Both the position numbers and the translations under genes were made by a program. Positions 24,701-38,551 of a stretch of 64,000 bases of DNA are shown here, piece by piece. Below the pieces are notes generated by a model that did no database searches, was not told the origin of the DNA, and saw nothing but the letters and a program-made list of their open reading frames with translations. Positions within the stretch are counted from its first letter, which is position 1, and every line of letters starts with the position of its first letter. Source of the stretch: Anniella stebbinsi (taxonomy: Eukaryota; Chordata; Lepidosauria; Squamata; Anniellidae); the NCBI GenBank assembly GCA_029215795.1, contig JARDYH010000001.1, forward strand, positions 307,983,154 through 308,047,153, written 5' to 3'.

Positions 24701-27700
24701 AGGCATATGACAAGTCACTCCAAACAAACAACCAGCAATGTTATTTAAAAAATTATAAACAAACTTTTTTAAAAAAATGTGAAATGCTTTTGGCCAAAGA
24801 TGCCAGCTTCACTAACTGAAGCTGCCATTTTATTGTGCCAGAACGTTTCACATTTTAAAATCTGTAAGTTCATAAATATTTTCTTTTTACAGTCTATAAA
24901 CTGGATGTATGATCGCAGGTTGTTTATGGTTTGGAGAACAAAATTATGAAAAACTGATAGAAATTGAGTAAGTGATAAAAAATAAGACAATTGGGCTATT
25001 TTGCTCAGTTTCAATAATTTATACACATTATAGGATTTAGCTTTCCTTAGCACACAATTTTAATTGGCTTTAATACTTTCAGCACATATAGCCCTGGCTA
25101 TAGCCTAGGAGAGAAGAGCAGGGCCTTGTCCTCCATGCCTAAACATTTAATAATGACACCTAGGAATCTGAATATTTTCAGCCCTGAACAGGATGTTCCA
25201 AGAATAGACACACATAACAAGTCCTGGGTGTTGCATTTGTCAAGAGAGGGAAGAATCAAAGCAAAATGCTCCATTTGTGCATCCTCCTCTTGAAACCCTT
25301 GATCAAGCTATGTTCAAGTTAGATGTCACGCCAGGGGTTCCCCCTGGACTCCTAAGCTCTGCTCAGCCAATATTGCCCAGAACTACATCAGGGCAAGACT
25401 GCACTCATGAAGCAATTGCTGTGCAAACTGTCTAGACAACATGAAAATTGTCACAAATGATATTTAAATCACAATTAACCAAGAAACTGTTATTTCTATT
25501 CAGTTTCCTTGCTCTCCAGGAGAACCACACATTAACATCCTCCAGATTGTCAATCAATGCCTCCATGATGAAGATTAGTGATGCACACAGAGAGATGCTG
25601 TAGACCTAGCTTACTAAATTAGCTCGTCTTTTTTTAAAATTCGTCTTTTACTATCAAGAGGCATAAATTGCCGTCTGTTCAACAGTGCTCTCTATTGTGA
25701 TCTCAACAGATTGTCTGCCTTCCAGATATTGCTACCTGTGGAAAGGGTTTTGCAACTGACACTGTACTGCGCAATGGTATTCAGGGACTGAATAAATATA
25801 CACTACTGCGGAAAACTAGAGAAACGGACCTAGAAGCCCCAATTACACTGCTACTAAATTTTTAAACCTAAGTTTTTCTCCAATCTTCTCTTTGGTCATG
25901 GATACTGTGACCAGAATTGTAATGGAACGGAACTAAAAACAGCAAACAGAATGAAATATTGAAACACAATCAAGAGGAAATGGATCTGTCAAGGTGCCAG
26001 TGCTTCTAAGAGTATCTACTTGCCCTCAGACATCAGATTCTTGGCAAAAATAGCCAGCAAGCATCAAGAAAAAAAGAAGAAACAGCCAACATGGATGTTG
26101 TTCCTTCCTTGTGCATTTTTTTCTTCCTCACAAAATAAGCATTTTAAAGACAACTCCCTTGTCATCTATAATAATAGAGGATGTGTGTTTGTCTGTCAGT
26201 GCCATAGCTCCAAGACTGTGAAACCTAGACACCTCAAACTTGGTATGCATACTAAGGGGACCCTACGGGTGTTCACCTTGGGGTTATTTAGTTGTTAAAA
26301 CGCAACAATGAATTTTAATTAATTTAAATGTATCTATGTGGTTGAAGCCTACGGTAACATCTTCATTCATTAGACGGCTATTTCCCTAACCAGGCAGGTG
26401 TCCTCACGGCGCTCCTTCAACCCTGCGTTCCCTGAAAAACCCTGCGGCATCAATATGGGTGATAGCCATCTTAAAAGAGGTATTTTGCTCTATTCAAATG
26501 AAGTAAATGCCTTGTTTGTGATGGCATCTGCCGTGTTTTGTAAGGACGTGTTTAAAATAATTTCCCCCCAAAAAATCTGCTCCCCAATTAAAAATTCATT
26601 AACCTACCTGATTAGATGACTAAATATTACACCCACTCCTCAACATTCGTTGAACATACAAGATGTGGTAAGCAGTGCTACCACAGCTGCAAGGTTTATA
26701 TAGAACAGCTGGGGTAGCATAGTAAGACTAGGGTGCGAATCAGGAAATGCCTGCTTTGAATCTTGCCTCCGCCAGAAGGCCACTCACTAAGTAGCCTTAG
26801 GCAAGCTACTCTCTTACTTTGCAGGATTGCTCTACAGATTACAACTAGACAATGCATGTGGAGTACTTTGAACACTTGACACTGCAGCAATGTTGATTAT
26901 GATTATAATTAAATGTGGCATTGAAAGAGCAGACAATAATCAATCCATCTCTCACAGGGGACTAGCAGGGCCAATTCATTCATTCATTCATTGCTTTTCT
27001 ATACTACCCAATAGCCAAAGCTCTCAGAGATTCACAGCATGATCAAGTTCAAATACAACAATAGTTTGGCCATTTAGAGAGCAATCCTATGGCTCTTAGA
27101 TAGTGCCTAAGGAGCCACAGGATGCAGCAGATCTCCCGTTCTGAGGCTGGAGACAGAGCTCTGATCTCAGAGATCAAACTCTTGGAAACCATGGTATATT
27201 CTAGGAAAGCTGAGTAACAGGGAGGAAAAAGCTCATGAAGCTGTGAATCCCATTCCTGCTCCCTTAATCCTAGTTAAATAGCCAAGCCAGTGTTAACATC
27301 TGCCACAATCATAAGAATTCTGATATTTATTCCAATGCTTGCTTGTTAAAAGCACTCTATACATAAAAAGTACATTGCAGCAAGAATGCAGCAAGAACAA
27401 AGAATCAAAAAGGCTAATGTCTAAGAAAATGAAGAAGATCTCACTGTAAGCTAGCTGCTATTCTCTCCTAGTCGGCCAAGACTGGGCTGACAACCGTTAC
27501 CCAGAGGACCTTCTCTTCTGCCGCTCCCAGACTGTGGAATGACCTGCCGGAGGAGTCTCATCAACAACAGTCTTTTAGAATTTAAGAAAGCTATAAAGAC
27601 TGTTCTCTTCTGGCAGGCATATCCAGTGGAATTTTAGAATGTTTTAAAGATGTTTTTAGGATGTTTTAGGATTTTTTATGCAGTTTTAATAATATGTGTT

Positions 27701-30700
27701 ATGTTTTAATCAGTTTTATGTATTTTATCATGTTGTTGTTCCCCGCCTCGATCCAGACGGAGAGGCGGGTAAGAAATAAATTGTTAAATAAATTGTTATT
27801 ATATTCAGATTTCATGAAGTCACCAAAGTGAATTTCACAACCATTACTTTGTATGCAGAGAGAAGAGGTAAGGCCCAAAAGGCTGTGTCCATCTAAAATT
27901 CCATCCTGCAATTCTGATCATTAAAAAAAAACAACCAGGAGTGTTTGATTTAACAAGAATACTTCACACTTGATGATTTCCATATAGGGAAAAAGCTTAT
28001 TCCCTCTTCAAGAAGCTTTACTAGAGGGAACTCATTTGAGCCATCTATGGAGAACACTATGAAGTAGACCAGAGTGTGAGCCTCTCTCATTTGAGCCCGC
28101 AAAGCACAATAGCTTATCATTTACAATGTTTATAGGTTAGTTACATTTTTAAGTTTGACAGCGTACAGTATCAAGAAGCAGGAACACACTTGCTGCATCT
28201 TACTTTTTTTTTAAAAAAAACATAGCTTATTATTTATACAATTGATGGAGTTTCATTGGGTAGACAAACATCTTGATTATTAGAATATCGCACTGATTGT
28301 TCAGTTCTATTCTTGTTGCAACTGGCTTGCCACTTTTAATCTGTTGTAACAGCAGAGGCCACAGACAAGCAGCAGAATTTTGGCAACTTTGTCTTAACCA
28401 TAGCTACTGGAAGAATACTATTGAGGATGATGAATTCCCCCAAGCAGTCCCAAAACTACTATCATAATTTGTTATTTCATATAATAAGACCATTAATCAG
28501 AACAGAAGATGACAGTGCTATGTAGAAAATATACACAAGTACTGACAACATCCAGAAAACGATTAATGAATACCCACTAAGGAGTATTTATAATACCCAC
28601 TTGAGGCCAATAAAAATTAAACAACATACTACATACAAAATTATACAGGCAAGAGACTGATCACAAAGCTCTTGGATTTGGAGAAGTAAACTGACAAAAA
28701 GTACAGTCCACCAGCTATTAAAGCTGCCACAAAACTCCCACTTATTAAACTAGATTGCTTGGATCATGTGTTAGGTCACCGGATGGAATCAATTGACCCA
28801 AATAACCTTCCATCACGTGAATCCTCAAATTCCAGAGTGGGAGTTTCTTACCCTGCTTTAATTCCTTCAACCGTTCACAGAAAACCTGAAACTGGAGATA
28901 GCCTGACAAGTAAAAGATAGGGAGAGGAAGCATGCACATAATTCAAATTTCATGGTAAGTAACCATGGATGCTCCCATTGGTTTTACGCCCTACTTTATG
29001 CAAAAGTAAAGGCTAATCACATTTGGAGATCCAGCCACTAGAGTGCTTGTGGGAGCAACTTCTGAGATGTATATTTGAGCTTGTGATGCTACACTTGCAC
29101 GTCAATTGTTGATTAAGTCTGCATTCAAACACTAGGTTAAATCCAACAGTTGTCATCCATCAGTGGAAAAGAAACTGATGGCAGAATGAACTTCCCTACC
29201 CGCTGCAGTCTCTATGTGCCCCCAAAACCTTCTCCTGGGGTGACGGTGGAGATTGGAGGCAGTTAGCACTGTCCGAAAAAGTGTTTTGACAAAATCATGA
29301 GATCTTCTAGATGAAAAACCTGCCCCAGAAGGAAGAAAAAAGATCTAGGCTCTACACGTAAGGTTCATCAGGTCTGCCCTTCCCATAAAGGGCTGGCGCT
29401 ACCATTTTCCTTCATCCATGGCACCTGCTTATAACCAACATGTAAGCAGAACAACGCTTAGATTGCCAGAGTGGGTTATTTAACCCATCGTGGGTTATCG
29501 TATCGTCTGTTGGGCACGGTGGGTTAATGGGCTTGCCTAGAGAGCTGTGCAGCAACAGTAGTGTGGAACAGCAAATAGCATGGGCATAGTGGAAATAAAT
29601 TTTAAAAATCTTCCCCAAGTGCCAATAGCCCAATCTGTGACGTACAGTGTGGTGAACGAGAGAAATAGTGGCACTCTGGATTAGAGCTAATGCAGTTCTG
29701 TACAATATGGGGAGAGGGGTGGGTAGAACCGTCCCCAAGTGCCAGTAGCCCTCTTCTTGGAGTGCACAACTCCGAAGTTGCAAATGGGCGTAACAGCAGC
29801 CTTCCTCCATAGCGTTAATGCGCTATGGTAATATGTTAATTTTTTAAAAATCCGCACAGAGCCAAACCCCAATTTCTAAAGTGCAAAAAGTGGAGATGCA
29901 GGGTTTTGAGGGGGCATTGTATGCCTCCCCGCAGAGGGAGGCTGTGAATGAAGTTTGATCCTGATCCAGCAACCCCCCAAGGGGTTTATTTGTGCCACCC
30001 CTTTTTGGATGTATCTGGGATTTTCCTTCCTTCAGATGTAATTGTGCAGGGTTCTGAAGATGGATCAGGTGCTTCCCTATAGAGGGAGGTTATATATGAA
30101 GTTTGGTCCTGATCCTGCAAACCTCCAAAAATTTATTTGTGCCACCCCCTTTTGGATGCACCTGCGATTTTCCCTCCTTGTAGTCCCTGTTGTTGTAATG
30201 AGTGGCTGAAACAGCCCCACTGCTTGGATGGGAGGACTGCAGTGAGACGGGGCAGGAAGAAGGGTCAGATTAAGCACAGTAGCTTAATAAAATATGCATA
30301 GTAGCTTATTAGCCTGGCTGTGTGATGGGGCATCATAGACTATTTCCAAAATAAATCTACTAAGTAGCATACTAAGCAATCACTAACTAAAATGACATCC
30401 AAACATGGCCTACAGGTATTGAATGAAGAGAATGATATGCTGTGGATCACACAAGTGGAATAGTATGGAAGAGACAGTGTTTTAAGGACATTTTGATAGT
30501 TAAATTGTTTACTTGCATCTCTGTTGTTATAGCAAAAAAAGTATCCTAAAACGTATGCAGGATCAGGAAATGTGCATGAAAGGAGTAATTGAGTAAAGTG
30601 AGATTTACTTAAGGTGTAAATTATCTACAACGGAAGTATACAGTGGGGTATGAATTGAAAGGAAGTGTGAGGCTAGAAACCACACACATATAACATTCAA

Positions 30701-33700
30701 ATGGGGATAAGCTTCAAAAAGTTGTATTTCTTTTTGCTTTACAGAACACAGCATGTTATGTTTTAAGGGCCTTTAGGAAAACACCTATCACCAAATTTCC
30801 ATGAATTGTGACTATAGCTTTATTTTTCAAGCTCAAACTTTAATTTGTTATCAAGAAAACCACATTTGTCAAAACTGCACACATTTCTAACAATCATGAG
30901 TTACTAGATACCCAAAACAAAGCCTAGGCCAAGCAAGTCAAAAGTCAAATGGGAATAAAATGCTGAAGTATTTCAAGTCTCAACATGTTAGGGCTTTTTT
31001 TAATATAAGATTGGCATACTTCCACCAACTATGAACAACTTGAAAATAACAGCTGAGAACTATGGACTACATTATATAGGAACATAGGAAGCTGCCTTAT
31101 ACTGACCTGGTTTGTATGTCATGCTAAGCCATGGTGGGTTGTTGTCACCATGGGTGGTTGCAGGGTGGCTTAGCTTCGGCTATAGGACAGTATAAAACGC
31201 AATAAATCATCATCATCATCATCTCAACCCGGCGCAGCTTTTCTGTTGTGGGTTGTTTTTGCAAACAAGCCACCCTAAGAAACCATGACTCATAGTAGGG
31301 TTGTTTAGGGTGGCTTGTCATGATGTACAAACCCAGCACTCACTTCAGCATTGGTTGTTTAAAACAGAGAGAACCTGGCAAGAGCAGCGAAAAACACTGT
31401 TGGTCGTTCCTGACAATCTCGCTAACAATATCCGTTCTTGAAATGGCCCTAGTGAATTTATTCCTCCACTTCATTGCCTCCTAGACACCTTTTCCCCCCA
31501 CCTTTGGGAAGAGTTAACATTTTTTCTACTTTTAGGGAGATTTGCACAAATGTAACTTTTTTAAAAAAAAAAATCTATGGAGATTTGCCCAAAACTGCTA
31601 AAGCGCAGTAACTACTGGGACATTCTGCATGCAAAGTAGGTGCTCTGCCACTGAGCTATGGTCCATATGAGAGTTTCAAAACTTGCTCCTCTAAAGGAGG
31701 AGTACCAAAAAAACTGTATACATCAAGAGATTGCTATTATATTTATCTATTCAAGCAAAGGCACACTAGCTTGCTGCCTCATCTCTGCATGGAGTGCAGT
31801 TTCAGCATTCAAACATTCCCAACACAAGAGATGCACATGCAATTCCCAGCCCTCAGAGGAGGTCTTTACTGCATCTTTGCATGAGTCAGACACACACTGA
31901 ATGGCAATTTCTGCAGCAACACATGAGGCAGACTCCTTCTTAGCCTTGAACAGTGAAGAGTACCATCTTGTTTTAATTCAGACAAAATAAACAAGTGTGC
32001 CTTAAGTGTGAGAAGTTTGGGAAATAAGACTACCAGAAAGGAACATTAGTCTCTTGCTTCAGAGGCTGTTGCCAGTGAATATCATAGGAGACTATCACCT
32101 GCTAAGAGTTTTCTGCAGACATCTCTTACCAACCCCCTGAAGGCCTTTAAAAAAACAACATAGGCCAAAATGTGTTGGTCGTGAATAATAAAGAATCTCA
32201 GCATTCTGAGAACCTGCTTCTCTCCTTTTTTTGCCCTGAGTGGATGCTCTCCTCCTTTTGGTTTTAGGCGTAAATAGACCACTAATGCAAAATGGTCTCA
32301 GTGAGGGAGTGAGCAAGCAGCCACAAATAAAGGATCTATTTTGTCCAGCATTTTGTTCACACTAGCCAACCAGCTGCCTATGGGAAGCCCACAAGCAAGA
32401 TATGATTGCAATAGCACTCGCCCACTTGTGTATTTGGCCACTGGCATACAGAGGCGTATTGCCCCTTGATACTGGAGATAGCATACAGCATCAGGACTAG
32501 GAGCCATTGATAACTGTATTCTCCAAGAATTTTGTCTAATTCCCTTTTAAAGCCATCCAAATCGCTGCCATCACTACATCTTGAGGTAGCAAATTCCATA
32601 GTTTAAATATACACTGTGTGAAGAAATACTGGAACTTAGTTGTTTCTTATCTCTGCTGCACAGAACTGATTTTTTTTGCCAGTGGAAGAAGGGAGAAACT
32701 GCTCTTCACAAATCAAAGAATGATTATATTTATTGGGTGTTTGGGCAAAATGGAACCTGCACCTACATTGTTTTGAATGACACGTGCATTTTTATCCAAA
32801 TAGCAAGCTATTACTAGAGTGACAAAAACAAGATTCCTACTTCTACGGTAGACACACTGATAAAGAAACCAAGCCTAGGGAAGGAGTGGCTCAGCTATTA
32901 CACATACATACAAACACACATACACGTGACACTATAACAGAACTCAGGAAGAAGCAGCGGCATATTGTCCTCTATTAGTCATTATGAAAGTGAGGGTGGA
33001 GCAAGCATAAATTTCTCCCACTGAGCCTCAAGAACAAAAGGAATCAAAGTAAAAGGGCAGAAGTAGTGAAATAGCAGTAAGATTAGTGTTCCTAAAATAG
33101 GAAGCTACAGTGGGTGCAGAAAAGCTTGCTCAAAGAGAACTCTCAAACAGAAGCATGAGTCAAGGAGGAAGCAATTGGGAAGAATACAAGCCTGCCTTTC
33201 TTCCATCAGCAGTGCTGTTGTAGCACAATTGGGGGTGGACAAAGGACCATTTCTCACATTTCGCTGTGTTCAGGATTGACATTCACTCACTTGTTTTCTT
33301 TGATCATGTCGAGTGATCAAAGTTGCCATGTCTAATCAGATCCTATTTGTTGTACATTCTATTACCGTACTCAAGAGGGCAGCAGGTAGGAAATGTGCGA
33401 GTGCAATTAATGCGTAAGCAGCAAATTAGTCTGCATAGGAAATGCAATACATTAAAGATTAGTATCAGAGGTTCAAGACTGATAGCTTCACTGGCCTGTT
33501 TACAATCATTCTTTCCTGCAGATGATCAAATGAGGATTAAGGAGGGCCATCATGACAGAAAGGAACCAGAGATCATTATGTCTGGAATTCTCCACCATTA
33601 CAAAAAACTGTTCACCCAGATCTAAGGCTAGATTAAATATGTATATAAATTGTATAGAATTAAAGGCAGTACAGTTAGAGAAATGACAGTCAAGAGAAAA

Positions 33701-36700
33701 ACAGTTGGTCCAAACTCTTTGCAGTTAAGAGAATGTCAAACACTCAGACACAGGGGTATTCATGTACTCCTGCCCTAAACATGTCACTGAAAGTTTTACA
33801 GAGATCCTGCCAATTGTGAGCAACCGATAGTAACTAGATCTAAACCAAAATGTAAGAGAGCTCTAGAACTTTATTTCATTATCTCTATTACAGCTTGCTT
33901 TTCAAACATCATCCATGAAAAGACATGATCCAGGCATGGTTCTCTATCCAATATATTGCAGGGCAAAAACATATACGAATAATTAATTCAACTTTTCTGC
34001 AACCAACCTTTCCTCCTTTAGCAATCCTTTCACACCTTTGTTGAGTAATAGTCCCACTATCCCTATGGTTAATTGCTTGCTTCTGATATATTTAAATTAC
34101 AAATATATTGCATAATTTATCTTTTGTACTATGCTTCTCATTGCTTGTTCACTTGTCTTCCTATCGACTTAAATTTGCTTTGCCTCCTTTGGTCAAATCT
34201 TCTTCCCTTTTATGATTTATGATCCTTGATTTATAATCCAGGACTTGTATCTTTCTGAACCTGTGGAAAACATTCTAGTTAGGTTTCTATAACCCTAGTT
34301 TTTAAAGCAACCTCTGATTAAGGAACAGACTCTTTCAGTAAGCTGTGGGATACCCTAAGAAATCTGGATCAAACAACTGCTATTTAACATTCATAACATG
34401 ATCACAAGTCAAGGATGGGCAATGAGGGTGCCAAGTTTGCCAGTGGCACCAAATTATACGGGAAGGTGAAAACTCTTTTGGCTTGTGAAGAGTTCTAAAG
34501 GATCTTTCAAAACTGAGTGAAACCAAGTAACAAGTGAGATTCAAGGTAAATAAGCATAGTAAATGATGCACCTTGGGGCAAAAAAATCCTAATACTAATC
34601 CATACACTAATGGGGTCTGAATGTAGTGACTAGCATGGAAAAATCCTGGGGCTGTGGTACACAGCTCAATGAAACAGCTAACTTAAGTATATAGCTGAGG
34701 TGAAAAGGGCAATTTTTCATCCAATGGATTATTATGAAAGAGACTGAAAAGTAGGACAGCTAGTATCATAATACTTTTATATTAATCTCTGGTGCAACTA
34801 CATTTGGAATGCTGTGTACAGCGTTGGTTACTCCCATGTCAAAAAGAATATCATAGAAGTAGAATACAAAAAAAAGAGCAACCAAACCATCAAGGGACTG
34901 GAGCATCTTCCCAAGAAGGAAATGCTAAAGTGTCTGGGATTGAACTTTTGAGAGGTGGTTATGAGAGAATAGTATATATAAAATTACAAAGAGTGTAGGG
35001 CAATTAAAGCCCCTGCTACCCCTGAATTCGGTTTTAAAAATTGGGAGGAATAGCACAGCAGCTGTGAAGCGCCAACAAGGTGCAAGAGTAGCTAATTTTG
35101 ACCCTTTGGGCACTCCGTAGCCACTTCTTTAAAAAAGTATTTGTTTTTAATATTTCTATTACCTGCACAGATCCCCCATAGCTGCCCGACTCTGGCTCCC
35201 AGACTGCTGCCCCCAGTCCCCCCGCCCCAGTTAGATATTTTTTTCTAATTCTCCTAAAACTAGGATTCAGGATCATCCAGTGAAACTGACTGTCAGTACA
35301 TTTCACATATTACATGACATTATGTTTCCTACATAAAGGTAATCTATCGCGTAGGGAGTATACATGGCCTATACTATTTGAGGTCCAGCATGCACTATTG
35401 GCAATTCAGCTGCTGTTCCTGCTACACAAACGAGATTTGCGCCGGGTGAGGGTGTTGCTTCCTTAAATTATCTATCTTTGGAGATGAAAAAAGCAGCACA
35501 TTTTTGTTCTATAATTCTGTTTTACAATAGTATTCTGCTCCTATCATTAGAAGAGACATCGTCAACATGCTGTTCAAACTTTGAGAGACACACCCTCTAG
35601 TGGCATGAAGAAAAAAGCATTCTTGCATGAAGTAAATCCATGCTTATTTAACAAATATAGCAGGGGTTTGCTGCATCTATGAGGTACGTCTTCCCCAATT
35701 TGGTGCTTTCTGGTGACTACTACTCCCATCATCTAACACATCTGGAGGGCACCAGCTTGGGGAAGGATGGTCAAGGCCACTGTTGAAAGGCAGGTTGAGA
35801 ATCAGAAGTATTTATTACACTAATTAAAGCAGGCAAAGTAGTAAAAGAAAAATCCTCATAGAAAACATCTGGCTCTGCTCTGAGCACTAGTTAGGCAAAA
35901 GAAGCAGGATATAAATGATTATATAAAATAAATTAAACATTTATCAAAGATGCCTTGCACAGTTGACAAAACTCTCTCTCAAGTAAAAGTCGAGGGTTTT
36001 TAAAAGCAATTTAGGAAATCCTTGGAGTCTGCAGAGAACAGGCATTTCATGGTCTCAGGGACTAGGCAAGGCACAACTAACTGATCATGAGCATTTTCAG
36101 AGAGATTTTAAGATCTGTCAGCATTAACCCACTGAAATACAAAGGTGCCATATCTTGGCAAGGAGAAGCAAGATCAATAAGCCCTAAGCAGGTACTCCTG
36201 AAAAATATGGAGTCAAGGACAAGTGAATTCAATCAAACAATGTGGCTGAAGTTTGGAATTACTTGATTTAGAATATTAATTTATTCAGCTCACAATGTTC
36301 AGCTCTATTTCCAAGCACCATTACAGTGAGACATTCTTCACAAAAAAGGGAAGTAAAATAAGACTACAAACCTAGGAAGGTGTCTTATATCGAGACCATT
36401 CATCCAACTAGTTCAGCTTTGTTAACACTGAGTGGCAACAACTCCCCAGGGTTTCAGACAGGAATTTCCTGGAGATGCCAGTATTGGGACTTCTGCATGC
36501 AAAGCAGCACTCTACCAGGGCCAAGGCCCTTCTTCAAACCTAAGCATGAGTGGTCAGCATTCAGCAAATCATGTGCCTAAAGCCAGCTGTCTTGTAGGCT
36601 CATGTGCAAAAGTTCCTGAATGCTAACCTTATGCCCTTATTCTTGATTAAACTTTCATTGGCTGAACTACATGACCAGACTACCTGATCAAGTAAGCCTT

Positions 36701-38509
36701 TTGTTTGGTGAATAACTGAGTCAACTCTCTTCATTATATCTTGTAAATGTGGTTGCTGTCTCACCCACCCAAAATCCCACATGTGTTTTGAGGGAAGTTG
36801 AATTTACAAGCAGTTCTGTACCCTGACTGGTGCATGGAACTGCAATTCCATCTTACTACAATATTCATGCAGCCTGAAAGGGAAGCATGCATGTGCCAAA
36901 AAAAATAAATAAATTACAAGGTACAAAGCTCAAAATATATTTTTCTCTAGTGTTCTCTGATGATGCTTGTGATTACCGGGCTGCTTCCAATTTGAGCAAG
37001 GGATATTTACCCATCACTGATTTAAACATGAAATCAGCCCCATGCTTTCAGAGACAGTGGCTAGGTTCACAGAACAAAACAACACATGATTTAACAACAA
37101 CCCATACTTAACCTTGTGGTTGTTGAACCATGGGTTATTGCTGAACCATGGTTTGTTGTGTTCTGTGAACCCAGCCGCACTAACAAGCTATGATTTGTTA
37201 ATCATGAACAACGCATGAAGAGAACCAATGGTTTGTTGTTGGGTTGTGAACTGTAAGTTTTTCGTGGTTAATAAACAATGGTTTGTTAGCGCAGCTTGGT
37301 TCACACAACAACCCAAAGTTCAACAATCCACACTCAACTCATACTCAACCTTGAGTGTGGAGGGTTGTGTTGTGTGAACCCAGTCAGTAGATAACCTAGG
37401 CTGATCTGGGAATGAGGTGGTGGTGAGATAGTGGTATGTGAAAGTAGCTTAGGCAATAGACCTTGTCCAGTTTCAGTTTTCCTAATTCTAGTGTATCTGC
37501 TTCTTTCATGAAATCCCAATCAAACCGAACAGCAAGAACTACTTACTATTCCAATCTTCAAATGGTGGAAGAAAAACATTTAGAAATTCAGGAGAGAAGT
37601 CTCAGCACACATATGTACATTCAAAAAGTTACATGGAGCTATAAAGCACCGAGAAACAGCCAGCAATAAGATACCCCTATGCAGTGGAACCACAGCTCGC
37701 AAAGACACAGCGGTGGCACTTTTTGATTAGCAGGTACACTGAGGTCATCTGCCACCCCACTCATTTTTCCTTGTTCCCTCTGAGTTTAGCTGCAATCCTC
37801 ACAGCAGCTAGCAGGGTGGGGGGCATTTTTTTCCAGGAACAATATATAGTTGTGAGCTAGCCCTGTTGTAATGCAAAGTATTTTAGAATGGCCTAGTGTA
37901 TTAATTTGGAATATTGATTCTGTCAGGTCCTAGATCCTTTTACCAAGATGAAACAAAGCTATTTGTGCAAAGAATGACAGTTTATTGATAGAAAATGGAT
38001 AGAGAAAGAAAAATAAGCAGAGAAAGATCATATCTCTCATCAGCCAGTGAAGCTGTTACAGCTGAATGTCTATCTGAATCGCCAAGATAGATAAGAAGTC
38101 GTTCTTAAGGCCACAAGTTTCTTCAGGTTGGTAGCACACATGTTCCCCATTGGAGCAAGAACAAAGAGCAAAGCCAGTGGACTGGATTTTATAAGTGGCT
38201 CTCCCTAACTCAGGTGCTGACAGGCTGGCACACAGAAGAGGAGCTTTCCTTCCCATATGTAGTGAAGCTTCTCTCATCTCCCAGGAGCTGAAATCATCCA
38301 GTTGGCCAAAAGAGCTTCAAGGTGAAGCTGTTGCCTGCGTGAGTGGCCCACTTCCATTATACAAGAGGCCTAGTTTGGTTAACTAAAGCCTGCTAAAATC
38401 TACTCACTACATTAAACTACACACAAGCCTCTATACATTCAAACAGCATATAGGGCACTGTCAGTTCAAACTCTTCAAACTCACTACACCTAGACAAGAC
38501 AAAAATAAA

Positions 38510-38551
<42 letters not shown>

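Noticed and set aside
27979..28140. Possible CRISPR-like or phage features anywhere in the window
   Set aside because: No regularly spaced identical repeats are seen. The genome is clearly vertebrate, with spliced exons and LINE/SINE content.
37916..38400. Solo LTR starting TGTCAGGTCC
   Set aside because: No matching CA end, polyadenylation signal at the expected place or target duplication could be shown, so the class is left open. No retroviral gene is recognised anywhere in the window.
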